Below are positions 16,247 through 24,481 of a stretch of DNA of 40,684 nt, one piece after another (the first letter of the stretch is position 1; every line of letters starts with the position of its first letter). The stretch comes from DATAJX01 sp964601735 (GTDB lineage Bacteria > Pseudomonadota > Alphaproteobacteria > UBA2136 > UBA6156), in contig CAZROO010000011.1 of the NCBI GenBank assembly GCA_964601735.1, positions 1 to 40,684 on the forward strand, read 5' to 3'. Made by a program: the position numbers and the translations under genes. The notes beneath the pieces were generated by a model, which had not been told where the DNA came from, did no database searches, and saw only the letters and a program-made list of their open reading frames with translations.

Positions 16247-16869
16247 CAGGCCGCTTGTATCATAAGCGCGCGTACCGGTGCAAAGCTGGTGCGATGGTGC
16301 GGTGTCACCCCCAATTTTTGCAACCCGGCCAGATGTGCCGCCGTACCATACCCTGCATTACTGGCCCAGCCGTAACCCGGATGTAAAACATTCAGCTCTG
16401 CCATCAGCGTGTCGCGCCGCACCTTGGCGATAATGCTGGCGCAGGCGATGCACAACTCGCGTGCGTCGCCGCCCACCACTGCCTGCTGCGCCAGTTCCAG
16501 CTTGGGGACGGTGAACTTCCCGTCCACCAGCAGCGCTGAACATTCCAGTTGCGTCACTGCACGTTTCATCGCCAGCAGCGCGGCATGGTGAATGTTGAGC
16601 GTATCAATCTCCGCCACACTGGCTTCGGCCACGGCAAACACACATTCACGCTCGATAAACGCCGCCACTTCCTGCCGCACCTTGGCCGAAATCTTCTTGC
16701 TATCGTCGGCCCGCGCCGCCAGCCATTCAATCAGCTTAGCATCATCCGGCAAAACCACTGCCGCCGCCACTACCGGCCCGGCCAGCGGCCCTCGCCCCAC
16801 TTCATCGACGCCTGCCACCCGCGCGTGCCCGCGCGATACGAATGCTAACTCAAGCTCGCGGCCAGGCAT
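16246..16869 (-). CDS. rnhB: Ribonuclease HII
   Basis: RNase HII cleaves RNA in RNA-DNA hybrids and removes misincorporated ribonucleotides. Motifs: AGVDEVGRGPLAGPVVAAAV (Asp22, Glu23), LLVDG (Asp116), SIIAKVRRD (Asp153) and HPGYGWASNAGYGT. The length of 207 aa is typical. It is 7 nt after slt and overlaps the glycosyltransferase start. Confidence 0.97.
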   Translation of the reverse strand: MPGRELELAFVSRGHARVAGVDEVGRGPLAGPVVAAAVVLPDDAKLIEWLAARADDSKKISAKVRQEVAAFIERECVFAVAEASVAEIDTLNIHHAALLAMKRAVTQLECSALLVDGKFTVPKLELAQQAVVGGDARELCIACASIIAKVRRDTLMAELNVLHPGYGWASNAGYGTAAHLAGLQKLGVTPHHRTSFAPVRALMIQAA

Positions 16870-16876
16870 TTTAAGT

Positions 16877-18715
16877 TTAACGGCTGGCGCTCGACCATCC
16901 GCCGTTCCAAGCCACGCCCGGCTTGGGCCAGTCGCCCTTGGCCAGCTCTTGCAGGCTGCCGCTTACGCCGCCCAGCCGCTGCTCGTACAGCCACAGGTTG
17001 GCCATCACCTTTTCAGTGTAGTCCTTGGTTTCCTTGAAAGGAATGCTCTCGAGGAACAATACCGGGTCGTCCTTGCTCACCCAGCCGCGGTTGAACCACC
17101 GGCGTACGTTGCCCTCACCGGCGTTGTAGCTGGCAATCACCAGCATGATATTGCCGTTCTGGTCGTCGCTGAGGTGGTGCAGATAGGCCTGCGCCAACGT
17201 GAGATTCAGCGAAGGGTCATGCAGCGCGTTGTTGCTCGGTGCCGACCGTCCGATGCGCCGCGCCACCAGCGCGGCGGTTTTGGGCATGATCTGCATCAGT
17301 CCCTGCGCCCCGGCCGAGCTGCCGATGGCCGGGTGGAACGCACTCTCTTGCCGCATGATGGCCAGAATCAACGGTTGGCTCACCGTGCTTTTGCCTTGTG
17401 GTTTCCAGGTTGGCAGCGGGTACAGCGCGCCCAACCAGGTCTGGCCGCGTTCCTTCAGTTCCTTGCCGCTTTGCAGCGCCAGCGCGGGCAGGCCCAGTTC
17501 CACGCCCAAGGCTGCGAGCGTGTCGGTGTCCTCGTAGGGCAGGTCGTTCTGCGCCAGGCGGAACTCCTGCTGGCTCAGCGCCACTTCGCCCAGTTGCGCC
17601 AGCGCCAGGCCGCGCTGCGCGGCGGGAATGCGCATCAGCTCGCGTACCTTGCCCTTGTCGAGGTGCGGGGTTTTCCATTCCAGCACCGCGCCGTCGCCCA
17701 ACTGGGTCATCGCCAGCTGGCCGTAAAAGGTCGTTACATCCCCGGCGGCGGCTTGCAGCATTTTGCGGCTGTTCGAGGGGGCGCCGTTCTGGCTGTAGGC
17801 GCGTGCGGCCCACCAGGCGGCACGGGCGTAGTGCGGACTGCCGACGGGTTGCTCGCGCACCAGCCTGCTCCACTGCTCGGCGGCGTCATCCACCTGGCCC
17901 AAACGGTAACTGGCCATGCCCGCCATCCAGCGGGCCTCGTCACGGTCGACACCCTGCACTTCGGCGGCGCGGCGGGCCACGGTCAGGGCATCGCGCCACT
18001 CGCGTTTTTGCATGTAATGGTCGGCCACCGCCACCATCATGCTCTGCCAGCGGCTGTCGCCAACCACCTCGCGGGCGCCGGGGGCTTCGAGAATGCTCGC
18101 GCTGCGGTCCCAATCGCCACGCTGCGAGGCCGTCCAGGCGCCTCCCAGAATCTGCCGCCGCTTGGCGGCCACGTCGGGGGCCAGTCCGTCATATTCAGCT
18201 TCGCGCTTGGCTTTGAAAGCTTCCACCCGCTCTTCGCGGGCAGCCACGGCGGCAGGCTTGGTCAGGCCTTCGCCGCCCACCGCCACGCGCACGGTGCGGG
18301 TGCGGTTCACCATTTTACCGTGCTTGTTCTTCACGCGCGTGGTCACCTTTTTGGTGGTGTAGCGCAGGCCTTCAGCTTTTTTGTAAATGGCGACCGCTTC
18401 AGGCAAATCGTTGTAGCGGCGCAGCCATTGCGCCAGGTCGGCAAAGCTGCCGCCGCCGTTGAGGTAATAGCGCGCCAGCACGTGGCCCACCAGGCTTTCG
18501 TTTTCCACTTCGTGCAGCACCTTGTCGGTGGGGCGCTTGCCGTCCCCGGCGTCGTCGAACAACCGCTTGTAGCGGGCTACGTCGTTATCCGACAGCGGCG
18601 CGGGCACGCCTTCGGGCCACATATGGGCCTGCACCCCGGCACGGGCCGCGCCCGCCGTCATTATGCCCCCAACCATCAATCCCAGAACCCACAAAGCGAC
18701 CCGACGTTTGATCAA
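16877..18715 (-). CDS. slt: Soluble lytic murein transglycosylase
   Basis: This periplasmic enzyme cleaves peptidoglycan to 1,6-anhydro muropeptides. The 612-aa product has a signal peptide (cleavage near ARA-GVQA), a long superhelical U-domain of about 400 residues rich in Ala, Arg and Trp, and the Slt domain: LAIMRQESAF with catalytic Glu457, SSAGAQGLMQIMPKTA, and VIASYNAGEGNVRRW. It leads a four-gene operon. An unusual basic KNKHGKMVNRTRT patch lies in the N-terminal third. Confidence 0.95.
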   Translation of the reverse strand: MIKRRVALWVLGLMVGGIMTAGAARAGVQAHMWPEGVPAPLSDNDVARYKRLFDDAGDGKRPTDKVLHEVENESLVGHVLARYYLNGGGSFADLAQWLRRYNDLPEAVAIYKKAEGLRYTTKKVTTRVKNKHGKMVNRTRTVRVAVGGEGLTKPAAVAAREERVEAFKAKREAEYDGLAPDVAAKRRQILGGAWTASQRGDWDRSASILEAPGAREVVGDSRWQSMMVAVADHYMQKREWRDALTVARRAAEVQGVDRDEARWMAGMASYRLGQVDDAAEQWSRLVREQPVGSPHYARAAWWAARAYSQNGAPSNSRKMLQAAAGDVTTFYGQLAMTQLGDGAVLEWKTPHLDKGKVRELMRIPAAQRGLALAQLGEVALSQQEFRLAQNDLPYEDTDTLAALGVELGLPALALQSGKELKERGQTWLGALYPLPTWKPQGKSTVSQPLILAIMRQESAFHPAIGSSAGAQGLMQIMPKTAALVARRIGRSAPSNNALHDPSLNLTLAQAYLHHLSDDQNGNIMLVIASYNAGEGNVRRWFNRGWVSKDDPVLFLESIPFKETKDYTEKVMANLWLYEQRLGGVSGSLQELAKGDWPKPGVAWNGGWSSASR

Positions 18716-18762
18716 AACAGACTCCCCCTTGTTCTCAAGGCCGATACTACCGCAGACGGTTT

Positions 18763-18791
18763 ATGATAGCCACCACCTCAAGTTATTGAAA
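18763..18791 (-). promoter_or_regulatory. Sigma70-type promoter for slt
   Basis: On the minus strand, TTTCAA (18786-18791) and TATCAT (18763-18768) are 17 nt apart, about 45 bp before the slt ATG. Confidence 0.5.
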
Positions 18792-18812
18792 CATCGCCAC
18801 TGCATGCATGGC

Positions 18813-18841
18813 TTGCAAATTTCCGGCGCCGCACCTATACA
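18813..18841 (+). promoter_or_regulatory. Sigma70-type promoter for the membrane gene at 18907
   Basis: TTGCAA (18813-18818) and TATACA (18836-18841) are 17 nt apart. This places the transcript start after the first in-frame ATG (18808) and supports the start at 18907. Confidence 0.65.
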
Positions 18842-18906
18842 TCGGCCATCTTACCGTTGACTTTTACCGCGCCTGTCCAGGCGCCACTCACCGCAAGGAA
18901 ACCTTC

Positions 18907-19428
18907 ATGCGTGCTTTTTTCTCCATGCTCGGCGTCACTTGCCGCTTCACCTTCCTGCAACTGGTGATTTACCTGATGACAGGATTGTTCACCGGCGCCG
19001 CCCTGGCGATGCTTCATACCTTTTCGATGTGGCATATGCCGCCGTGGCTGGCGCCGCTGGCCTTGTCCCAACCGGTCGTTCTGGCCGTAGGGCTGGGGGC
19101 GGTGGTTTGCGCGGCCTACAGCGGCCGGGCTTACTGCCTGTGGGTTCTCAAAGGGCGGGACGGCCGCAACTGGAAAGCCCTCCTGCCGCCGCTCAATCCT
19201 GGCACTGACGAATGGCTGTACGGCCTTATGCCCCGAGCTTTCGCTGTTATTGTGATTGCCGCAAGCTTGTGGGTGATGCCGTGGCTGAAAACCCGCCCAG
19301 ACCTGGCGTTGTTGAGCTTCGCCACCGGCATCGCCGGGGCGTGGCTGTGGGCGGTGGCCGCCGTGGTGCTGTCGTGTCGCCAGGCGCAGCAGGCCCAACG
19401 GCGGTACGAAAACCGCTTCCGCGCGTAA
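18907..19428 (+). CDS. Unknown four-segment membrane protein
   Basis: The ATG follows AAGGAAACCTTC, a good ribosome site. The 173-aa product has about four hydrophobic segments (FTFLQLVIYLMTGLFTGAALA; VVLAVGLGAVVCAA; FAVIVIAASLWVMPWL; FATGIAGAWLWAVAAVVLSC), a short positive loop (LKGRDGRNWK) and a basic C-terminus. I recognise no family. It is divergent from slt and has its own promoter and terminator. Confidence 0.7.
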   Translation: MRAFFSMLGVTCRFTFLQLVIYLMTGLFTGAALAMLHTFSMWHMPPWLAPLALSQPVVLAVGLGAVVCAAYSGRAYCLWVLKGRDGRNWKALLPPLNPGTDEWLYGLMPRAFAVIVIAASLWVMPWLKTRPDLALLSFATGIAGAWLWAVAAVVLSCRQAQQAQRRYENRFRA

Positions 19429-19442
19429 GCTTTACCCTCGAC

Positions 19443-19470
19443 AAAAGGCGGCCCCCGGGCCGCCTTTTTG
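19443..19470. terminator. Bidirectional terminator
   Basis: AAAAGGCGGCCC / GGGCCGCCTTTTT with a tiny loop, between two convergent genes. Confidence 0.9.
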
Positions 19471-20139
19471 CTATGCCGTCCACTTCAGCAAGTGCTGCCA
19501 GGCGCGTTTTTTGTAGAGCGGGTTCTTCAACAGCAAATCGAGCGGGTAGGTTACGCCCACCGGCCCGGCAAAATTTTCCAACAGCGGCGAGGGTGCGCGC
19601 TGCCATTCCTCCACGCCCAGCGGGCGCTTGCTGATTTGGCCCTGCAAGGCCGAGAGTGGTGCCTGGCCTAGCACCAGCAGGTGGGTCGGCTGCTGCGTGG
19701 CAATGCACGCCGCCATGCCCGTATTCCCGGCCACAATGGCGCGCGGGCGCTCATGCAGCCCCACGGCCTTGAGCATATTGCCGAGTAGCGCGGCCTCGGC
19801 GGTGGTTGGTGCATTAAAGCAGGCTATGACCACGCCGCCGGGCTCGCCGGAGGCGACGGCCTGCACCTGTGGCACGGTGCGGGGCAGGGGCGCCTCGGCC
19901 AGTACCGCGTTGGCTACTTGCTCACGCGACGTACGTGAGGGGCGGGAAGTGAGGCTTGAGGTTCGAGGTTCGGGGCTCGGATTCTGCGATGGAGTCGCGG
20001 CGGCGGTTCTTGCCGGTTGCTTTGCAGGCGCCTTCCAGTTGGCGGGGGTGTCGGTCACCTCCACCTGCACGCCGCCGAGCATGAGGTCGTACAGCAGGCC
20101 TTCCACCTGCGGTGACCATTTGCTGATGTTTTCCCCCAT
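19471..20139 (-). CDS. Uracil-DNA glycosylase superfamily homologue lacking the active site
   Basis: The C-terminus (VTYPLDLLLKNPLYKKRAWQHLLKW) closely follows the end of family 4 UDGs (HPxxLLRxPxxKRxAWxDL), and the middle (LLGNMLKAVGL ... ATQQPTHLLVLGQAPLSALQG) follows the DRMLAAIGL ... PRVLVLLG core. But the GEAPG catalytic motif, the iron-sulphur cysteines and the motif-B His are all missing. The protein is 222 aa with a Pro/Ser/Arg-rich linker made by a 7-bp tandem array. It is probably not a glycosylase. The frame is intact, so it may have another role. Confidence 0.65.
   Translation of the reverse strand: MGENISKWSPQVEGLLYDLMLGGVQVEVTDTPANWKAPAKQPARTAAATPSQNPSPEPRTSSLTSRPSRTSREQVANAVLAEAPLPRTVPQVQAVASGEPGGVVIACFNAPTTAEAALLGNMLKAVGLHERPRAIVAGNTGMAACIATQQPTHLLVLGQAPLSALQGQISKRPLGVEEWQRAPSPLLENFAGPVGVTYPLDLLLKNPLYKKRAWQHLLKWTA
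19951..19978. repeat. 7-bp tandem array in the UDG-like gene
   Basis: Four degenerate units GAGGCTT, GAGGTTC, GAGGTTC, GGGGCTC in the linker region of the overlying gene (encoding part of PEPRTSSL on the minus strand). Confidence 0.7.
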
Positions 20140-20153
20140 AATCCATTATGACA

Positions 20154-20180
20154 CAAAAAAGAGCCCCGTTGGGGCCCTTT
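20154..20180 (-). terminator. Terminator of trmD-rplS
   Basis: On the minus strand, GGGCCCC-AAC-GGGGCTC is followed by six T, just downstream of rplS. Confidence 0.8.
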
Positions 20181-20199
20181 AAACCGTTTTTAAACTGTT

Positions 20200-20661
<462 letters not shown>

Positions 20662-20734
20662 AGGTTTACCCTAACTGCTGCATTGCTCTGTAGGCGCTCA
20701 TCTAGCCCAAAAAAACCAAGCCTGCAAGCGCTTT

Positions 20735-21424
20735 TTACGCGTCGCGCGCCTTGGTGCGTTTTTTGGCCTCGGCGAGGCGCCATTTTTTAATTTCGGCGTG
20801 ATTTCCGTTGGTTAACACTTCCGGTACGGCCCGGCCTTCCCAGGTGGCGGGGCGGGTATAGTGCGGGTATTCGACCAGCGGGTTGCCATTTTCATCAATG
20901 ATATCAAAGCTTTCCTCGTGGAGGCTGGCCTCGGCGCCGAGGACGCCGGGGAGGAGACGCACCACCGCGTCGGCTACCACTACCGCGGCGGGCTCGCCAC
21001 CGCTAAGTACATAATTTCCAATGGAAATTATCTCGTCGACCTCGGCGTCGAGGACGCGCTGGTCGATACCCTCGTAGTGGCCGCAGAGCAGGATAAGGCC
21101 ATTTTTGTGGGCCGCCAAGCGGCGGGCAGTCTGCTGAAAAAACGTTTTACCACAAGGGCTTAGGTAAATGGTACGGGCGCCGGGCTGGGCGGCCTTGGCG
21201 GCGCGGAGGGCGCTCGCGACCACGTCCGGCTTCATGACCATGCCGGCGCCGCCGCCGTAGGGGATATCGTCGACCTTGCGGTGCTTGTCGGTGGCGAAAT
21301 CGCGGATGTTCAAGGTATTGATATCCCATACCTTTTCGGCCAGCGCGCGGCCCAAGACGCTGTGCCCGAGCAGGCCTGGAAAGGCCTCGGGGAAGAGGGT
21401 GAGGATGGTCACCTTGTAGGTCAT
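20735..21424 (-). CDS. trmD: tRNA (guanine37-N1)-methyltransferase
   Basis: TrmD methylates G37 in tRNAs to prevent frameshifts. The 229-aa SPOUT protein has DIPYGGGAGMVMKPD, the knot segments LLCGHYEGIDQRV and IGNYVLSGGEPAA, and the C-terminal HYTRPATWEGRAVPEVLTNGNHAEIKKWR. The usual upstream partners rpsP and rimM are absent; trmD is instead divergent from an unknown gene. Confidence 0.97.
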   Translation of the reverse strand: MTYKVTILTLFPEAFPGLLGHSVLGRALAEKVWDINTLNIRDFATDKHRKVDDIPYGGGAGMVMKPDVVASALRAAKAAQPGARTIYLSPCGKTFFQQTARRLAAHKNGLILLCGHYEGIDQRVLDAEVDEIISIGNYVLSGGEPAAVVVADAVVRLLPGVLGAEASLHEESFDIIDENGNPLVEYPHYTRPATWEGRAVPEVLTNGNHAEIKKWRLAEAKKRTKARDA

Positions 21425-21591
21425 GAGCGCTTATGTGGCGCACGACGGGGCCAAGCGCAAGGGGTGTGCAGAAGTGATGCGGCGATGTCGCTGTGGTGTC
21501 GTTTTGCTATCGGCGGCGGGTTCAAAAGGCTGGTTTTTGGTGCGTAAACGGCGCTGGAATGGCGCAAAACGGTGCGTGGGCCAGAAAATGG

Positions 21592-21631
21592 CCTTTCCAC
21601 CCTTTATTGTATACATATAAGGGTTGAAAGG
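21592..21631. promoter_or_regulatory. Inverted repeat, possible operator
   Basis: CCTTTCCACCCTT and AAGGGTTGAAAGG pair at 12 of 13 positions around a 14-nt AT-rich centre containing GTATAC. The right arm contains the -35 of the promoter for the unknown gene, so a protein bound here would block it. Confidence 0.5.
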
Positions 21632-21651
21632 TGGGGCGCGAAGCCTATATT
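21624..21651 (+). promoter_or_regulatory. Sigma70-type promoter for the 527-aa gene
   Basis: TTGAAA (21624-21629) and TATATT (21646-21651), 16 nt apart. The -35 lies in the right arm of the inverted repeat. Confidence 0.65.
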
Positions 21652-21726
21652 CGGAACAAGACACATCACTACCCGTTTGGGCGCTTTTGCGATGCAGGAG
21701 CGAATTGAGGCGAGGAGCCTTAAATC

Positions 21727-23310
21727 ATGAAAAAAATTAATCACACTTTAACCACCGAACTTTCAAACCCCTCCCAAGGCCAGATGGTCGCAAAGGAGGT
21801 GTCCGAGGAAAAATGGCTTGCCAGTCCTTTAAAACACCGTGCGACGAAAATTGATATGACGCTTGTAACCGAGGGACAATCTGAAGATTTGGTGAGACCG
21901 ATGGAAATTGGGGAAAAAGATGGTGTGTATCTGAAAAAGATAACTTACCCCCTTAATCCAAAGAAAAGCGGCTCGTCTTCTCGTCTGATTGTTTCTACGT
22001 TTTTTTTGAATAAAATTACTTTGCTGCCGCAGGCTTCGATAAAAGATCTTGTAGAACAGCTATTCAGAAATAATGTGAAGATCCCGCTGCCCTGCAGAAT
22101 CTCTTACCTGGGAAAAACTATCGGAGTGGCAGTAAACTGGGAGCAATTCTACGACTACACGGCCTTTAATCTCAATTTGTGGTACCGCGCTACCCGTGAT
22201 GACCCCACTCAAGATATCGGCACTACTCTCACAGCGTTTGAGCTGAATGGAGACGAAGATGAAAAAGATGTAAAAAACCTTTTTGTTAAAAGGTTGAAAG
22301 CGCCAAAGTCGCCTCCTCTTGGGTTTGTTCTCCCTCAAACCCCTGCTATCAGGGTAGCGGGCGATGTTCCCAGTAGCCTTGCTGCCATTTTTATTCCTCT
22401 CAAGGGTGTGATTAATCCTATGCAGAAAGCGGCGGCGATTCTTTATAAAGAAGAAAATTGTCCCACAACGCCGGATGGAGCTTGGATTAAATACCTCGTA
22501 AGCTTTGGTTCAGAATCGGAATCAGCGGATGATTCTTCTTTTGACGACTCATTAGAGGAAACTCTTGATGAGCCGCGGGAGGAGGGGAACGAGGAGGCTG
22601 GCATTACGACGGCGACCGTTGCCGAGGCGCGCAAGCGTTTGCGGCAGCAGAAGTTCGATGCGCTGCCGGATGTCCTGCAAGGCTTTGACGCTTTTCAGGC
22701 GCTCTACGCCGCGGCAGAAAACAAGGGTTTTGTGGAAAAGACCTTTGCGGGAACGCCGATGGTGGTTGACCGGTTGCGGGACGAGGCGATTCGCATGGAA
22801 AGAAACAACGACGAAACCGAAAGGGAGCGTCTGCGTGAGCTTTCCGGTGGAAAGATCTCGCCCGCGCGGGCGCTGGGAACGGTGGTTAAAGGCCGGCTGG
22901 TGTTTGCCGACAAACAGGTGTTCAAGGCCATGCAGCAACGCCGGTATTCCGGCCGCGCGATGCTGAGATGCCTGGGCAAGCGCCCACCGTATATTTTGCC
23001 GGACATCCATGTGCTGGCCCCCCACGAGTTCGGCCAGGTGCCGGGTTTTGTGGCCGGGCAGCACAGGTTGCAGCGCGACCGGCTATGTGTGGTGATGATC
23101 AGCTACGACCCCGCCCTTTGGGACTTGAGCCTGAGGGAACGGAAAGCGCTGATCGAGGCCAACAAGGGGCCGAAGCTGTGGGTGTTCCCCCGGCAGTGGC
23201 TGTTTGACCTTTCCAGTGCTTATCACTGGTGGGACGCGGGCTGGTTCGGAACGCCGAAAGACCCGAGTGTGCTGGATTTCGTCGTGCCCGACGACGATTA
23301 CCAGATTTAG
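21727..23310 (+). CDS. Unknown mosaic 527-aa protein
   Basis: No family recognised. The first 270 codons or so are clearly more AT-rich than the surrounding genome and encode a Lys/Ile/Asn-rich, strand-rich region. Then comes an acidic linker (SESESADDSSFDDSLEETLDE), and from about 22570 the DNA is GC-rich and encodes a helical and then Trp/Pro-rich part (ARKRLRQQKFDALPDVLQGFDAFQALY ... LWVFPRQWLFDLSSAYHWWDAGWF). There is no signal peptide or membrane segment, so it is probably cytoplasmic. The composition break suggests that two sources were joined. It has its own promoter with an operator-like repeat and its own terminator, and lies next to the odd pyrimidine genes. Confidence 0.75.
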   Translation: MKKINHTLTTELSNPSQGQMVAKEVSEEKWLASPLKHRATKIDMTLVTEGQSEDLVRPMEIGEKDGVYLKKITYPLNPKKSGSSSRLIVSTFFLNKITLLPQASIKDLVEQLFRNNVKIPLPCRISYLGKTIGVAVNWEQFYDYTAFNLNLWYRATRDDPTQDIGTTLTAFELNGDEDEKDVKNLFVKRLKAPKSPPLGFVLPQTPAIRVAGDVPSSLAAIFIPLKGVINPMQKAAAILYKEENCPTTPDGAWIKYLVSFGSESESADDSSFDDSLEETLDEPREEGNEEAGITTATVAEARKRLRQQKFDALPDVLQGFDAFQALYAAAENKGFVEKTFAGTPMVVDRLRDEAIRMERNNDETERERLRELSGGKISPARALGTVVKGRLVFADKQVFKAMQQRRYSGRAMLRCLGKRPPYILPDIHVLAPHEFGQVPGFVAGQHRLQRDRLCVVMISYDPALWDLSLRERKALIEANKGPKLWVFPRQWLFDLSSAYHWWDAGWFGTPKDPSVLDFVVPDDDYQI

Positions 23311-23318
23311 CGAAAATG

Positions 23319-23362
23319 CCCGGGGCGGTTCCTTTTACAAGGAACCGCCCCGGGTGTTTTTT
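23319..23362. terminator. Strong terminator between convergent genes
   Basis: A 16-bp perfect stem (CCCGGGGCGGTTCCTT and complement) with a TTAC loop, then TGTTTTTT. Confidence 0.92.
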
Positions 23363-23379
23363 ACGATGGTTGAGGTCGG

Positions 23380-24429
23380 TTATGCCGCGTGGTGCCAGAG
23401 TTCTTGCAGTTTGGCGGTGCCTCCTGCTTCGAGGATGGCCCTTTGCGCTTCGGCTACCACGCCCGGCCCTCTGCGGGTGAGCCAGCCGTTGGTTTCGACC
23501 ACATTGGCACCGCCCTGCAGCAGCTGGACGACGTTGCTGCCACTATACGCGCCTGTGGCAACGATGACGGCCTCGGGCCAATGCCGGCGGGCCAGCCTGA
23601 CCGAAGCCAGGATGTTGGCGAAGGCGGCAGGGCCGCTGAACCCGCCTTGCGGCTGGCCGGTTTTATCGTTGACCGTCCAGTCCTTGAGGTGGGGGCGGAA
23701 ACATGAGGCCAGCAGCCCGCGCAGTTCGGGCGGCGTGGTGTTGAGCAGCACTACGCCGTTTGCCCTGTTCTGCCGCGCGACCTTGAGCAACGCCAGCATG
23801 TCGGCCGGTGTGGCGGTAGGGCCGAGCTTGAGCAGCAGGGGAACGTTCGGAGCGGCTTCCCTGACCGCCGCGATATAGGCGGCGATGTGGGCAACCGCGT
23901 TGGCGACCTCGGTGGTGTTGGGGCACGAGATGTTGATGACGATGGCGTCGACATGCCGGGCGAAGGCCCGGGCCATGATGGAGAGTTGCCGGACGTCTGA
24001 CGTGCCGGGCACCAGCGCGAGGTTCACCAGCACGGGAAACCCGTGGCCGTGGCGGTGCCGGAAACGCCTGATGCGTTTGAGCGCCGCCTGGTACCCCTGG
24101 CTGGGCAGGCCCAGCCGGTTGAACATCGAGTGCCTGTCGGACCAGCGTTTGACCCGTACGTCGTGGTTGCCGCCCCAGGGCTTGGCCAGCACGCTGCCGA
24201 CTTCGGCAAAGCCGAACCCGAGCTTGCGGAGGCTGGCGATGCCTTCGGCGTTTTTGCAAACGCCCGCAGCGACGCCGAAGGGAAACACCTGTTTGCCGAG
24301 GAAGGGGACGAGCAGGTTCTTGTCGGCGCCCGTTTTGGGGCCCCGGGGAACCGGGAACCCCAGCTTGAGCGCCAGCATGGCCAGCCAGTGCGCCGACTCG
24401 GGCGGCAGGAAGGTAAGCAGTTTGAACAT
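23380..24429 (-). CDS. Atypical class 2-like dihydroorotate dehydrogenase
   Basis: The start MFKLLTFLPPESAHWLAMLALKLG is the class 2 PyrD N-terminal membrane-contact helix pattern, and the FMN barrel follows (FGVAAGVCKNAEGIASLRKLGFGFAEVGSV). ATG 24429 has GGAG 7 nt upstream, giving 349 aa. Odd points: Cys169 in NISCPN sits where class 2 enzymes have the catalytic Ser (class 1 enzymes use Cys); NRMGFNN has become NRLGLPS; and GVGGI/YSG near the FMN phosphate have become ATGAYSG/TNG. It may be a diverged paralogue rather than the main PyrD. It is 52 nt after a PyrC-type gene, which favours a pyrimidine-linked role. Confidence 0.75.
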   Translation of the reverse strand: MFKLLTFLPPESAHWLAMLALKLGFPVPRGPKTGADKNLLVPFLGKQVFPFGVAAGVCKNAEGIASLRKLGFGFAEVGSVLAKPWGGNHDVRVKRWSDRHSMFNRLGLPSQGYQAALKRIRRFRHRHGHGFPVLVNLALVPGTSDVRQLSIMARAFARHVDAIVINISCPNTTEVANAVAHIAAYIAAVREAAPNVPLLLKLGPTATPADMLALLKVARQNRANGVVLLNTTPPELRGLLASCFRPHLKDWTVNDKTGQPQGGFSGPAAFANILASVRLARRHWPEAVIVATGAYSGSNVVQLLQGGANVVETNGWLTRRGPGVVAEAQRAILEAGGTAKLQELWHHAA

Positions 24430-24481
24430 GGGAGGCTCCGTGGGTAGGCGGCGGCGCCGGTGGCGCCGCCGGGGTTTTGGG

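Larger units (their letters stand above)
21425..21726. other. 302-bp divergent intergenic region
   Basis: Between trmD and the 527-aa gene. The first 165 bp hold no feature I can support. The rest contains an inverted repeat (21592-21631), a sigma70-type promoter and a ribosome site (GGAG, about 9 nt before the ATG at 21727). Confidence 0.7.

Noticed and set aside
16592..18766. Very long plus-strand frame (724 codons) across rnhB and slt
   Set aside because: It is antisense to two genes with clear catalytic motifs, and its translation is His/Gly/Arg-rich with no domain, as expected from GC-rich third positions.
20662..20734. Possible attenuator between trmD and rplS
   Set aside because: There is a T-run near AAGCGCTT but the stem is imperfect, and the two genes are expected to be cotranscribed.
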